A stretch of DNA of 64,000 nucleotides from an uncultured Prevotellaceae bacterium. Lineage in GTDB: Bacteria > Bacteroidota > Bacteroidia > Bacteroidales > Bacteroidaceae. The position numbers were made by a program, and so were the translations under genes. The stretch lies in NCBI GenBank assembly GCA_902775475.1, contig CACYME010000021.1, forward strand, positions 1-64,000. Direction: 5' to 3'. Positions 8,949 through 17,945 of the stretch are shown here, one piece after another. The notes beneath the pieces were generated by a model, which worked only from the letters and a program-made list of their open reading frames with translations, had not been told where the DNA came from and made no database searches. Position 1 is the stretch's first letter. Each line of letters begins with the position of its first letter.

Positions 8949-9095
8949 TATGCAAAAGACGATTACTTTCATTCACGGTCACTCCTGCGTTCCGAAGGCA
9001 ATAGGTATTCACGTAGATTCGCATTTCATTCATAGAATTGGCGTTACGCTGCTGGCGGAAAAAGTCAAGATTTTCTCTTAATAAACATTAATTTA

Positions 9096-9470
9096 GTGGT
9101 AAAAATGAACACTCGACCCTTGAAAATACGCGAAAATTTCGCACGAGAAAACTTTTGGCTGAAAATAAGCGAAATTTGAGAGGATTTGCTAAATAGCTAT
9201 GTGATAAGCAATTACGGAAAATTCAGCAAAATTTAGGGCTTTTTCATTTTCAAAAGTCAACGCCAAATTTTCAAAAGGCGTTGACTTTTGAAAATTTGGC
9301 GTGCTTAAAAACGCAGGGAAGAGGGCAAAAAAACGCGAAAAAAGCTGCTCAAATCAGCCCGTTTGTGCAATTTTCGGCCCTTTTTGCCCCTTTTTCGTCG
9401 GGCATCGAGTGGTAAAAACGGCTCAAGACGTCAAAAAAACGGCCATTTTTTGACGTAGAATGCGTCAAAA
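9096..9470. repeat. AT-rich intergenic repeat element, copy 1
   Basis: One of three related elements (others near 35990-36350 and 47255-47560, both in the opposite orientation). Shared blocks include ATGAACACTCGACC, GGCTGAAAATAAGCGAA and TTTTGAGAG-like text on one side, a dyad core AAAAGTCAACGCC-N12-GGCGTTGACTTTT (9252-9289) followed by GAAAATTTGGCGTGC, and AACGGCCATTTTTTGA near the far end. The element fills most of the 659-bp gap between two convergent genes. No ORF is supported. The stretch 8949-9095 holds nothing I recognise. Confidence 0.65.
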
Positions 9471-9520
9471 TTCTGCACTTTTCCATGAAGAAAATTACTG
9501 GTAATTTTGAACACTCGAAA

Positions 9521-10057
9521 CTACTCTTCCTGACCGTCTTCCGTCTTCAGGAGGATGCTGGTGGCACCGATGGTGAAGAGGGTGCCATTCTCAATGACGC
9601 GACGCTCACGGGGAGTGATTTCGGTGTTGTCGACAAAGGTGCCGGTGTTGCTGTTGGCATCGCGGAGGATATAGCGCAGGCGGCCCCGCTTGTCGCGGCT
9701 GACGTTGATGACGCAGTGGAGCAGGTCGACGCTGGGGTCGACGGTCTCGATGGGGGTGGTGATAGGGTTGCCCTTCTGATAGCGGCCAATGGTGTTGTCG
9801 CCCATCTTCAGGGGGAGAATCTGCTTGAAGTGGAAGACGTTCTCGATGACGACGATGGAGCCGAGGCTGGTGTCTTCGGGCTGTTCGGGATTGGCGTTTT
9901 CCTCGCGCTGGGTCTGGCGGAGCTTCGACACACCGATGCGGATGCCGAACTGCTTGCCGCACTCGGGGCACTGGAACACCAGCGACTGACCAGCCTCATA
10001 CTGAGTCTCGTCGAAAGTGATGTAGTTATCGCACTTGGGACAGCGGACGCGCTTCAC
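9521..10057 (-). CDS. Zinc-ribbon plus FHA domain protein
   Basis: A 178-residue protein. The N-terminus is a zinc ribbon with two CxxC knuckles (RCPKCD and FQCPECGKQ), typical of MJ0042-type ribbons. Residues about 85-172 form an FHA domain: NTIGRYQKGNP contains the GR pair, and LRDANSNTGTFVDN the conserved N-x-T-x-V region. FHA domains bind phosphothreonine peptides. It is encoded 31 bp downstream of the HU-CCDC81/SPOR gene on the same strand, so the two are probably one operon. Partner and kinase are not visible here. Confidence 0.8.
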   Translation of the reverse strand: MKRVRCPKCDNYITFDETQYEAGQSLVFQCPECGKQFGIRIGVSKLRQTQREENANPEQPEDTSLGSIVVIENVFHFKQILPLKMGDNTIGRYQKGNPITTPIETVDPSVDLLHCVINVSRDKRGRLRYILRDANSNTGTFVDNTEITPRERRVIENGTLFTIGATSILLKTEDGQEE

Positions 10058-10088
10058 GGTGAGTTGATTGGAATTGAATGATTGAAGA

Positions 10089-11057
10089 TTATTTCACCTC
10101 CAGAATCCAGGTGTTGCGGAAGAGGTGGCTCTCGCTGCGCAGCTGGCTGAGGGTGGCCGCGGCATCGCCCGCGGTCTCATAGGTGCCATAGACCACGCGG
10201 CGAATCTTCTTGCTGCCGCTGACGAGGACACGGGCATCAGTGAATCCCTTCTCTACCAGCTGGTCGACGAAGGCCTGGGCGTTGGACTCAGACACCTGAC
10301 TGGCCAGGACGATGCAGAAGTAGTTCTCGTCGGCAGCGGGGAGCGAACCAGCAATGTCGATGGCAGGCACCGGCTCAAGGGCTTCCTCCTGGTCGACGCT
10401 GGGCGAAGGCATGGCGGCCTCCTGGGCTGCCGGGCGATGGTGTGAACCCACGCTGATGAATGCGCTCTGCTGCACTTCGGCCATCTTGTTGCTGTTGGTA
10501 ATGGGCGTGCCAATCATGATAAAGGCGATAACGGCAGCGGCGGCGGCCACGACATTGCGCAGCCACGACATCTTGATGGTGATGCCTTTCTCCTCGGGCA
10601 TCTCCGCCACGGTGTCGGCGTCGGCAGGCTCTTCCTGCTTCAGCGGTGTCATCTCGAAGGCCCCCAGGCCATAGAGCTCAGGGGTGAGGATGCCTGCCTC
10701 GCAGGGTTCAAACTCCAGCTTCCCCTCGTCGTTCATCTTCAGCAAGCCAATGCCGTTCAGCTCGTAGCTGCCAGCGCTTTCCAGGTGGGAGCGCAGCTCG
10801 GCCACCTCGCCCTCGATGCGGCGCAGGGCCTCGGGGTAGCTGATGTCGTAGGCCTCGATGTACGACTGCACCAGCAGGGAGTCGTTCATCTTCAGCTGCG
10901 GATTGAAGCCAAGTGTGCGGATGGGGGGAACGAACATGCCGTCGGTCTCATCGTAGCGGGCATCGACATGGTGGGCCATAAAACCTCCCAAGTCGGGCAC
11001 GATGACACAGTCATTGCTCAACAAGAGTATCTCTATATGTCGGTCAAGTTCAATCAC
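10089..11057 (-). CDS. HU-CCDC81-like and SPOR domain membrane protein
   Basis: A 322-residue protein in three parts. Residues about 1-135 resemble the bacterial HU-CCDC81 domain pair (starts IELDRHIEILLLSNDCVIVP). A single membrane helix lies near 170-187 (VVAAAAAVIAFIMIG). The C-terminal part, about 245-322, is a SPOR domain (YFCIVLASQVSESNAQAFVD ... VVYGTYETAGDA), which binds denuded septal peptidoglycan. It may therefore link an internal binding module to the division site. The best start is GTG at 11057: the -7 box TACCTTTG (complement of 11063-11070) ends only 5 bp upstream, implying a leaderless or nearly leaderless message. Confidence 0.8.
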   Translation of the reverse strand: MIELDRHIEILLLSNDCVIVPDLGGFMAHHVDARYDETDGMFVPPIRTLGFNPQLKMNDSLLVQSYIEAYDISYPEALRRIEGEVAELRSHLESAGSYELNGIGLLKMNDEGKLEFEPCEAGILTPELYGLGAFEMTPLKQEEPADADTVAEMPEEKGITIKMSWLRNVVAAAAAVIAFIMIGTPITNSNKMAEVQQSAFISVGSHHRPAAQEAAMPSPSVDQEEALEPVPAIDIAGSLPAADENYFCIVLASQVSESNAQAFVDQLVEKGFTDARVLVSGSKKIRRVVYGTYETAGDAAATLSQLRSESHLFRNTWILEVK

Positions 11058-11230
11058 GAGTGCAAAGGTACAAAAAAGTTGGGAGTTGGTAGTCAGGAGT
11101 TGCGAGTTAGTTTTCTGCGCTTAACTTTTTTTCACAGAAGGCGGACAAAAAAACACCCGTCTCCCGACCCTTTGGCTTCGCCTTTGGTACTTTCGTTCGG
11201 AAAAGCAAATGAAAAAAATTCCCTTTTTCT

Positions 11231-11261
11231 TTTGCTTTTCGCTCACTTATTCGTACCTTTG
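11231..11261 (+). promoter_or_regulatory. Promoter of rfbC
   Basis: TTTG at 11231-11234 and TACCTTTG at 11254-11261 are separated by 19 bp, a textbook Bacteroidetes promoter. The start codon at 11287 is 25 bp downstream. Confidence 0.75.
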
Positions 11262-11286
11262 CACCCACAACGTAACAAGAAGAAGA

Positions 11287-11835
11287 ATGGATTATCAGGA
11301 AACCGATATTGTAGGGGTGTACGTCATTGAGCCCCGCGTATTCAGCGACAGCCGCGGCTACTTCATGGAGACATGGAAACAACAGGAATTCGAGGAGCAC
11401 GTGGGGGCTGTGAAGTTCATCCAGGACAATGAGTCGAAGTCGTCGCGGGGTGTCCTGCGCGGACTGCACTATCAGAAGGGCGAATGGAGCCAGGCCAAGC
11501 TGGTGCGCGTCATCCAGGGCCGAGTGCTCGACGTGGCCGTCGACATCCGCCGCAGCTCACCCACCTTCGGACACCACGTCATGGTGGAGCTGAGCGAGGA
11601 CAACAAGCGTCAGTTCTTCATTCCCCGCGGGTTTGCCCACGGCTTCCTGGTGCTCAGCGACGAGGCCATCTTCTCCTATAAAGTAGATAATGTGTATGCC
11701 CCGCAGGCCGAAGCCGGCATCTGCTGGAACGACCCGCAGCTGGGCATCGAGTGGCCCATCAGCCCCAGTGAGGTGCTGGCCAGCGAGAAAGACCTGAAGC
11801 AGCCGAAGCTGAGCGACGCATGGCTGTTTGATTAG
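11287..11835 (+). CDS. rfbC: dTDP-4-dehydrorhamnose 3,5-epimerase
   Basis: A 182-residue cupin epimerase, the usual length for RfbC. Recognisable blocks are VIEPRVFSDSRGYFMETW, the catalytic-region QDNESKSSRGVLRGLHYQ (with the catalytic His), DVAVDIRRSSPTFG, and FIPRGFAHGFLVLS. It converts dTDP-4-keto-6-deoxyglucose to the L-lyxo isomer in dTDP-rhamnose synthesis. The ATG at 11287 was chosen over 11209 because the -7 box (11254-11261) lies between them. The other rfb genes are not in the window; ugd follows 33 bp later, probably in the same transcript. Confidence 0.93.
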   Translation: MDYQETDIVGVYVIEPRVFSDSRGYFMETWKQQEFEEHVGAVKFIQDNESKSSRGVLRGLHYQKGEWSQAKLVRVIQGRVLDVAVDIRRSSPTFGHHVMVELSEDNKRQFFIPRGFAHGFLVLSDEAIFSYKVDNVYAPQAEAGICWNDPQLGIEWPISPSEVLASEKDLKQPKLSDAWLFD

Positions 11836-11868
11836 GATTTTGATAAGTATATATATAAATAAGGTGAT

Positions 11869-13185
11869 ATGAATATCGCAATCGTAGGAACGGGCTACGT
11901 CGGTCTCGTGTCGGGTGCATGCTTCGCCGATACGGGCGTGAACGTGACGTGTGTAGATGTTGACGCAGCGAAGATAGAACGGCTGCAGCGCGGCGAAGTT
12001 CCCATCTACGAGCCTGGGCTGGACCAGTTAGTGAGCAAGAACGTGGCCGCTGGCCGACTGCAGTTCACCACCGACCTGGCCTCCATCCTGAACGAGCAGG
12101 AGATTGTCTTCTCAGCCGTGGGCACCCCACCCGACGAGGACGGCTCGGCCGACCTGAAATACGTGCTGCAAGTGGCCCGCACCATTGGGCAGAACATCAA
12201 CAAATACATCGTCGTGGTGACCAAGTCGACCGTTCCCGTGGGCACGGCCAAGAAGGTGCACGACGCCATCAGCGAGGAGCTGCAGAAGCGCGGCGTCAGC
12301 GTGCCCTTCGACGTGGCCTCGAACCCCGAATTCCTGAAAGAGGGCAACGCCATCAAGGACTTCATGAGTCCCGACCGCGTGGTCGTAGGCGTGGAGAGCG
12401 AGAAGGCGAAGAAAGCCCTGTCGCGCCTCTACAAGCCGTTCATGATGAACAACTTCCGCGTCATCTTCATGGACATCCCCTCGGCAGAGATGACGAAATA
12501 TGCCGCCAACTCGATGCTGGCCACACGCATCTCGTTCATGAACGACATTGCCAACCTCTGCGAGCGCGTGGGTGCCGACGTGAACATGGTGCGTGCAGGC
12601 ATCGGCAGCGACACCCGCATCGGCCGCAAGTTCCTCTATGCCGGCTGCGGCTATGGTGGCTCGTGCTTCCCCAAGGACGTGAAGGCCCTCATCAAGACCG
12701 CCGACCAGAATGGCTATTCGATGGAGGTGCTGAAGGCCGTGGAGCACGTGAACGAGCGGCAGAAGAGCATCCTCTTCGAGAAGCTGCAGAAGGCCTTCGG
12801 CAACGAGAGTCTGCAGGGCAAGACCATCGCCATGTGGGGGCTGTCGTTCAAGCCCGAGACCGACGACATGCGCGAGTCGACGGCTCTGGTGATGATTGGC
12901 AAGCTGCTCGAAGCCTGCTGTATCGTCCGTGCCTACGACCCCATCGCCATGGACGAGTGCCGCCGACGCATTGGCGACCAGATTACCTACTGCCGCAACA
13001 TGTACGACGCCGTGCTCGATGCCGACGCCCTGCTGCTGCTCACCGAGTGGAAGGAGTTCCGCCTGCCATCGTGGGGTGTCATCGCCAAGGCCATGAAAAA
13101 GCCGCTCGTCATCGACGGACGCAACATCTTCGACAGCGAGGAACTTGAGGAGTACGGATTTGAGTATCATTGCATCGGGAAATAA
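11869..13185 (+). CDS. ugd: UDP-glucose 6-dehydrogenase
   Basis: A 438-residue UDP-glucose/GDP-mannose dehydrogenase. The N-terminal Rossmann motif is GTGYVGLVSGACFADTG; the linker has EFLKEGNAIKDF; the catalytic cysteine block is AGCGYGGSCFPKDVKAL near residue 262; and the C-terminal domain has WGLSFKPETDDMRES and IDGRNIF. It oxidises UDP-glucose twice to UDP-glucuronate, the substrate of the UDP-glucuronate-epimerase-like enzyme encoded at 2334, although the two genes are 9 kb apart. Downstream of rfbC by 33 bp. Confidence 0.93.
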   Translation: MNIAIVGTGYVGLVSGACFADTGVNVTCVDVDAAKIERLQRGEVPIYEPGLDQLVSKNVAAGRLQFTTDLASILNEQEIVFSAVGTPPDEDGSADLKYVLQVARTIGQNINKYIVVVTKSTVPVGTAKKVHDAISEELQKRGVSVPFDVASNPEFLKEGNAIKDFMSPDRVVVGVESEKAKKALSRLYKPFMMNNFRVIFMDIPSAEMTKYAANSMLATRISFMNDIANLCERVGADVNMVRAGIGSDTRIGRKFLYAGCGYGGSCFPKDVKALIKTADQNGYSMEVLKAVEHVNERQKSILFEKLQKAFGNESLQGKTIAMWGLSFKPETDDMRESTALVMIGKLLEACCIVRAYDPIAMDECRRRIGDQITYCRNMYDAVLDADALLLLTEWKEFRLPSWGVIAKAMKKPLVIDGRNIFDSEELEEYGFEYHCIGK

Positions 13186-13198
13186 CGAGGAATGGGAA

Positions 13199-14080
13199 AT
13201 GAGGAATGAGAAACGGATAGTTCCGGGGCTGAAGAGCCTTGTGCGTCGCACCAAAAACCGGTGCGGCCATTGCTCTTTGCTCATTGCTCACTGCTCATTT
13301 ATTATTATGTTGCTTCTTGCTTGGTCATGCGGCCAGCAGCAGCCCAAGCCTACCACCACCGCCAAGGTGCAGGAGAACCGCGAGGCCAAGGCGATGCTGC
13401 AAGGCGTGTGGCAGGATGCCGAGACCGACGAAGTGCTGTTCATGGCTGAGGGCGACACCGTCTACTTCGCCGACCCCACCAGCATGCCGGCCCGCTTCCG
13501 CATCGTGGGCGACAGCATCGAGCTGGGGCCCAACACCTACCGCATTTCTAAGCAGACGGCCCACAACTTCTGGTTCAAGAACCATGCGGGCGACGAGGTG
13601 AGGCTGGTGAAGCGCGACGAGGCCGACGACAGCGAAGAGCAGCCCGACCTCTCGGACCAGGAGCCGCAAATCATCAGCACCACGCAGGTGGTCAACCTCG
13701 ACTCGGTGGTGATGTACGGCGGACAGCGCTACCACTGGTATGTCACCGTCAACCCCACGCGCTACCGCGTCACTCGCACCACCTACACCCCCGACGGCGT
13801 GGCTGTGGAGAACGTGTACTACGACAACATCATTCATGTCAGCGTCTTCAAGGGCAACCAGCGTCTCTACAGCCGCGACTTCAATAAAAAGGATTTTGCC
13901 AACAATGTGCCTGAAGACTTCCTGGCACAGTCTATCCTTGGCAACATCCGTTTTGACGGCGTCGATGCCAAGGGCTTCCACTTCAATGCCACCGTCTGCA
14001 TTCCCGATGGCGAGAGCTGCTACATGGTCGAGACGCTTATCTCGCTCGACGGCCAGCTATCTATGAAACTTCTTGAATAG
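13199..14080 (+). CDS. Putative lipoprotein of unknown function
   Basis: An exported protein with a lipobox (LLLAWSCG). The ATG at 13199 gives a basic n-region followed by a hydrophobic stretch ending at the lipobox cysteine; the ATG at 13307 would leave only seven residues before the cysteine, too short for a signal peptide. Part of the signal region is encoded by short repeats (CTCATTGCTCACTGCTCATT), so the true start is uncertain. The mature part has no motif I can name with certainty; it resembles small Bacteroidales lipoproteins of the DUF4738 kind, which is a guess. The last 20 bp overlap the end of nudC on the other strand. Confidence 0.65.
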   Translation: MRNEKRIVPGLKSLVRRTKNRCGHCSLLIAHCSFIIMLLLAWSCGQQQPKPTTTAKVQENREAKAMLQGVWQDAETDEVLFMAEGDTVYFADPTSMPARFRIVGDSIELGPNTYRISKQTAHNFWFKNHAGDEVRLVKRDEADDSEEQPDLSDQEPQIISTTQVVNLDSVVMYGGQRYHWYVTVNPTRYRVTRTTYTPDGVAVENVYYDNIIHVSVFKGNQRLYSRDFNKKDFANNVPEDFLAQSILGNIRFDGVDAKGFHFNATVCIPDGESCYMVETLISLDGQLSMKLLE

Positions 14081-14837
14081 CCAGCCAGTCGTCAATGAGG
14101 CGTCGGGCGATGCTCAGCTTCTCAGGCAACTGGGGCAGATGGTCGCGGTGGAACCACGCCACGTTCTTCAGTTCCTCGCGCTGCACATGGATTTTCCCGC
14201 CAGCATAATCGGCGGTGAAGCCCACCATCAGCCCGCAGGGATAGGGCCAGGGCTGGGAGGCGAAATAGCGGATATTGCTCACCTCCAGTCCAGTCTCCTC
14301 GCGCACCTCGCGCCTGACGGCTTCCTCGAGCGTCTCGCCTGTTTCCACAAAGCCAGCTATCAGCCCGTAGAAATCGCCCCGGAAGTTGCGGGCACGAGCC
14401 ATCAGTATCTCGTCATCGTCTCTTGTGATGCGCACGATGATGGCGGTGGCCAGCAGCGGCCACACCTCCTTGCCGCAGTGCTCGCAGCGCTTGCTGATGG
14501 CCGTATGCAGCTTCATCGGGCCACCGCAGACGCCGCAAAAGCGCGTGTTATGGTCCCAATAGAGCAGCTCGGCGCACTTGCCTGCCTTCAGATAGAGTTC
14601 CAAGGGCAGCTTATAATAGCTCTGGCGTAGGGGAATCCCGACAAATGGTGCAGTCAGAGGATGATCCACCTCGTATGTCACGACTTCCGTATCGCCCAGT
14701 GGGGTGACGGTGAGCATCGTCGTCCAGGGCTTCACCTCCGTTGGCGGCTCTTCGCCGAGGGGCACGCTGAAGGTGCCGTCGGGTTGCTGCTGCAGTAGCA
14801 GCTCATCTTTGCAGAAAACAAAATAATAGCGTTTCAT
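14061..14837 (-). CDS. nudC: NAD+ diphosphatase, Nudix family
   Basis: A 258-residue NudC-type Nudix hydrolase. A zinc ribbon (CGVCGG and CEHCGK) precedes the Nudix domain; the Nudix box reads GFVETGETLEEAVRREVREE and is complete. After it comes SQPWPYPCGLM, a close match to the SQPWPFP motif that marks NAD(H)-cleaving NudC. It splits NAD(H) and may decap NAD-capped RNA. The -7 box TAACTTTG (complement of 14845-14852) ends 7 bp before the ATG, so the mRNA is probably leaderless or nearly so. It converges on the lipoprotein gene with a 20-bp overlap. Confidence 0.92.
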   Translation of the reverse strand: MKRYYFVFCKDELLLQQQPDGTFSVPLGEEPPTEVKPWTTMLTVTPLGDTEVVTYEVDHPLTAPFVGIPLRQSYYKLPLELYLKAGKCAELLYWDHNTRFCGVCGGPMKLHTAISKRCEHCGKEVWPLLATAIIVRITRDDDEILMARARNFRGDFYGLIAGFVETGETLEEAVRREVREETGLEVSNIRYFASQPWPYPCGLMVGFTADYAGGKIHVQREELKNVAWFHRDHLPQLPEKLSIARRLIDDWLAIQEVS

Positions 14838-14852
14838 CGGGTGGCAAAGTTA

Positions 14853-15206
14853 CAAAACATTTTCCAAATGCCATTACTTTTGCAAGGATTTCTTTTTAAG
14901 TAACCATGCAAAAATAGTTTATACCATCTGTTTTTCTAAAACAACAGTTCATATCAACTAATTTTGATTAACTACTTATTAATACACTTTTTGAAGGCTG
15001 GCTCTTTTGTCCGAGGTGGTGATTGGAAGTGTAGAGCCTACTATGTGTCTTGTGCCTCTTGCGAAACACGATGCAAAAACACAAGAAATCTCCGCATTGC
15101 CACCGCTTTATATAAAAAAGTGCTAAACTTTATGCGATTTTAGCAGAAAAGTGGTTTCGATGGGTTACAATTGCCTGGAAAATTTGTATTTTTGCAGGGT
15201 AAACAG
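14853..15206. other. Intergenic stretch with one promoter, otherwise unassigned
   Basis: About 350 bp of AT-rich DNA upstream of nudC (other strand) and of the DUF6078 gene. I see the -7 box TATTTTTG (15187-15194) for the downstream gene. Nothing else is recognisable: no ORF, no strong hairpin and no repeat shared with the other intergenic regions. Confidence 0.5.
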
Positions 15207-15689
15207 ATGGAGAAAGGTCAGAAAAAAGACAGAAAAGCTAAAGATATGGCACACATCGACTTCAACGACGTAAATCGTCACAGTCCACTTTGCTTCAATG
15301 GGAATTGCCCGTCGCATGGCGAGTGCTTGCGCTACATGGCAGGCCAGCAGTCGCCAGAATCATTGCGCTATCACCTCTGCATAGTGCCGCAGGCCGTGCA
15401 GGGCAACCGCTGCGAATTGTTTCAGCCAGCGGAGCCTGTGCGGGTGGCCTACGGGTTCAGCCATAGTTACGATGACGTGCTGAAACAAGACTTCACGCCG
15501 ATACGCAAAGAGCTGACGGCTTATCTCAGCAATAAGCGGGGCTATTATAAATACCTGCGTGGCGAGTGGCCGCTCATGCCTGAACAGCAGCAGTACGTCG
15601 AAGAGGTGTTCCGCCGCTATGGCTACGAAGGGAAAGTGGTGTACGACCGAACGGAATACGTGTTTATTCTTGAAGCCGTACCCTACTGA
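15207..15689 (+). CDS. DUF6078-like protein
   Basis: A protein of 160 residues (147 if the ATG at 15246 is used). It has several cysteines in its N-terminal part (HSPLCFNGNCPSHGECLRY), which could bind metal, and a C-terminal helical part (KRGYYKYLRGEWPLMPEQQQ). It resembles the small Bacteroidales DUF6078 family; the role is unknown. The -7 box TATTTTTG at 15187-15194 rules out the longer frame from 15171. Confidence 0.65.
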   Translation: MEKGQKKDRKAKDMAHIDFNDVNRHSPLCFNGNCPSHGECLRYMAGQQSPESLRYHLCIVPQAVQGNRCELFQPAEPVRVAYGFSHSYDDVLKQDFTPIRKELTAYLSNKRGYYKYLRGEWPLMPEQQQYVEEVFRRYGYEGKVVYDRTEYVFILEAVPY

Positions 15690-15713
15690 CAACGTCCATC
15701 GGCCTCTTCCCAT

Positions 15714-15778
15714 TTGGTATATGGCCGATATACCATCGGTATATTGGCGATATACCATCGGTATATCAACGATATACC
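15714..15778. repeat. Palindrome cluster, 22-bp pitch
   Basis: Two full copies of ATATACCATCGGTATAT (15728-15744 and 15750-15766) are flanked by half-copies at 15714-15722 and 15772-15778. The pitch is 22 bp throughout. The same palindrome (as its complement ATATACCGATGGTATAT) forms a larger array at 23731-23934. Here it lies about 100 bp upstream of the TPR-AraC regulator gene. Confidence 0.75.
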
Positions 15779-15878
15779 AAATTTCTCGGCGTGTTCCCTT
15801 TTTACATGGAAACAAAGAAAATGGATGAAAAGTTAATTCTTTTTTGGCTTTTCTCCTTTTTTTTTGTACCTTTGCCGA

Positions 15879-17618
15879 ATGAAACGCATTTTCGAAGGCA
15901 GCATCCTCATGCTGCTGTTGGCCACTACGATACGGGCACAAGATGTGGAGCCGTTGCTCCGCCAGTTCGACGCCCAGCCTGGCGCCAAAACCGCCAACCA
16001 GTTCTTTGCGGAGTTGCAGAACGCCGAGTTCCTCGACGAGCCTATCGTGTTCCCCGCCACCGCACCCGTCGACTCGCTGTGCCAGCAGGTGTGGTACTGG
16101 GCTGCAGAATGGTTCTACGACCAGCAGGCCTACGGACCCGCCGAGCAGTACGCCCGCCAGGCGCTGCCCCTCTATCACGGCGGCAACGACGAGCGCGCCG
16201 ACTGTCTGAGCCTGCTGGGGCTTATCTACGTCAGACAGGGCGACATCGCCCAGGCCGCCCACTACGCCAAGCAGTGTCTGGAGATTGACCTGCGCAGCGG
16301 CGACGACGACCGCATCGCCTCGAGCATGAACACCGTGGCGGGCATCTACATGGCGGGCTATCAGGCCAGCGAGGCCGAGCAGTACATCCTCGGTGCGCTG
16401 GAGCACATCAACCGCGTCGACAACCCCGCACGCCGCGCCGTCATCCTCGGCATGGCATCGGAAATCTACCACACACTGGGCGACGACCAGAAGGCGCTGC
16501 CCTACGCCGAGGAGGCCTACCAGACCGACTCGCTGCTGGGCCGACAGCCACAGATGGCCGTACGCCTCTCGCAGAAAGGCTCCGCCCTGCTCGGTCTGCA
16601 CCGCTATGCCGAGGCCGAGAGCATCTATAGGAAGGTGATTCCTCAGCTGAAGGCCACGGGCGACTACCACTCCTATGCCATCGCGCTGAACCGCATGGGC
16701 ATGGCTCTGCTCTGTCAGGAACGGCAGCGCGAGGCCATACCTTATTATAAGGAGGCTGCCCAATGGTTCTCGCGGATGGGCGACCTCTACAACGAGATTC
16801 ACGCCCACCGCGGGCTCTACGAGAGCTACTGGACGCTCAACCCCGACTCGGCCAAGATGGAGCTGGACCGCTTCGACCTGCTGAAGGACTCGCTCTACAA
16901 ACACAGCACCGCCGACGCGCTGTCGCGCTACAACGCCGAGTTCGGCAACGAGCAGCTGCAGCAGGAGAACGCCACTATGCGCCAGGAGCACCAGCGCACC
17001 GTCATCGTCGGCATCATCGTCATCCTGCTTATTCTCCTCCTCGCCTTCCTCGCCATCCGCCAGATGAGGCGCCGTCAGCAGCAGCGCATCCAGGAGCTGG
17101 TGGAGGAGATAAGAAGCCTCACGCCCAATAGCCTCAACAGCCTCACCCCCGCCCCCTCTCCAGGGGGAGAGGGGAGTGGTTACACTCAGGGCGAAGAAAG
17201 TACCGACAATAGGACCGACGATTCAGGAGCAGGTCTATCTACTCCCCTCCCCTCCACGGGAGGCGCTGGGGGTGAGGCCGTTGAGGCCGTTGATGCTTCT
17301 TTCCTCCTCCGCGTCATCGAGGTGGTGAACGAAGGGCTCTCCGCAGGCGACTACAGCGTGGAGACGATAGCCTCGAACCTGAACATGAGCGTGTCGACCT
17401 TCCGTCGCCGACTGCTGAGTGCCGCCGGCGAAAGCCCCAAGGCCTACATCTCGGCCATCCAGATGGAGCGCGCCGCCACCCTGCTCACCGACAGCCGCGA
17501 CATGCCCATCCAGCAGGTGGCTCGCCTCTGCGGCTTCGACGAGACCAGTACCTTCGGCCATACCTTCAAGCGCATCTACGGCTGCTCACCCTCTCAGTAC
17601 CGCGAACGCACTGTTTAG
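15879..17618 (+). CDS. TPR-sensor / AraC-type transmembrane transcription regulator
   Basis: A 579-residue hybrid regulator. A signal peptide (MKRIFEGSILMLLLATTIRAQ) is followed by TPR repeats over roughly residues 60-340, a membrane helix (VIVGIIVILLILLLAFLAI) near 375-395, a basic coiled stretch, an unusual low-complexity linker, and a C-terminal AraC/HTH_18 domain of about 100 residues (YSVETIASNLNMSVSTFRRR ... QQVARLCGFDETSTFGHTFK). The TPR part should face the periplasm and the HTH the cytoplasm. The linker is encoded by a REP/BIME-like inverted repeat. The ATG at 15879 is only 4 bp after the -7 box TACCTTTG (15867-15874), so the message is nearly leaderless. Target genes are unknown. 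Confidence 0.85.
   Translation: MKRIFEGSILMLLLATTIRAQDVEPLLRQFDAQPGAKTANQFFAELQNAEFLDEPIVFPATAPVDSLCQQVWYWAAEWFYDQQAYGPAEQYARQALPLYHGGNDERADCLSLLGLIYVRQGDIAQAAHYAKQCLEIDLRSGDDDRIASSMNTVAGIYMAGYQASEAEQYILGALEHINRVDNPARRAVILGMASEIYHTLGDDQKALPYAEEAYQTDSLLGRQPQMAVRLSQKGSALLGLHRYAEAESIYRKVIPQLKATGDYHSYAIALNRMGMALLCQERQREAIPYYKEAAQWFSRMGDLYNEIHAHRGLYESYWTLNPDSAKMELDRFDLLKDSLYKHSTADALSRYNAEFGNEQLQQENATMRQEHQRTVIVGIIVILLILLLAFLAIRQMRRRQQQRIQELVEEIRSLTPNSLNSLTPAPSPGGEGSGYTQGEESTDNRTDDSGAGLSTPLPSTGGAGGEAVEAVDASFLLRVIEVVNEGLSAGDYSVETIASNLNMSVSTFRRRLLSAAGESPKAYISAIQMERAATLLTDSRDMPIQQVARLCGFDETSTFGHTFKRIYGCSPSQYRERTV
17131..17287. repeat. REP/BIME-like inverted pair inside a coding sequence
   Basis: Two GC-rich hairpins (GCCCCCTCTCCAGGGGGAG at 17151-17169 and CTCCCCTCCACGGGAGG at about 17247-17263) face each other. 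Outer arms GCCTCAACAGCCTCACCCCC and GGGGGTGAGGCCGTTGAGGC also pair. The same REP core occurs in intergenic DNA at 23660-23712 and 27974-28092. Here it is read in frame as the Pro/Gly/Ser-rich linker of the TPR-AraC regulator. Confidence 0.75.
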
Positions 17619-17625
17619 TAATCAT

Positions 17626-17758
17626 TTAATAATAACTTGGTACAAAAAAATAATTAAACACAGAGGTACAGAGACACAGAGATAATCATTCACTCTCTGC
17701 TCAGTCATTAAAACTCTGTATCTCTGTGTCTATTAAAACCATACCAACTTATTTTTTA
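17626..17758. repeat. Imperfect inverted repeat after the TPR-AraC gene
   Basis: Outer arms AATAACTTGGTA and TACCAACTTATT pair with one mismatch. Inner arms AGACACAGAGATA and TATCTCTGTGTCT pair perfectly and consist of CAGAG-type short repeats. The rest of the gap up to 17911 is G- and A-rich DNA with short blocks similar to the AT-rich repeat elements. Probable transcript end. Confidence 0.5.
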
Positions 17759-17945
17759 ACGGTTACTTAGCAGGTAACGGCCATGCGCGACGCCCCAAAA
17801 ACGCGGCGAAACTTGCAAAAAAGGGGCAAAAAACGTCATTTTGAACGAAAATGACAACTCACCAACACCATTTTGAACGGTTTTAGCAACCACGTCAAGG
17901 CATTTTCTTCGTATCTTTGCAACCGATTTACGACGGTAAGCAACA

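Noticed and set aside
11070-11107. GGAGTTG-type repeats as a hairpin before the rfbC promoter
   Set aside because: Only one arm is present; no complementary arm nearby.
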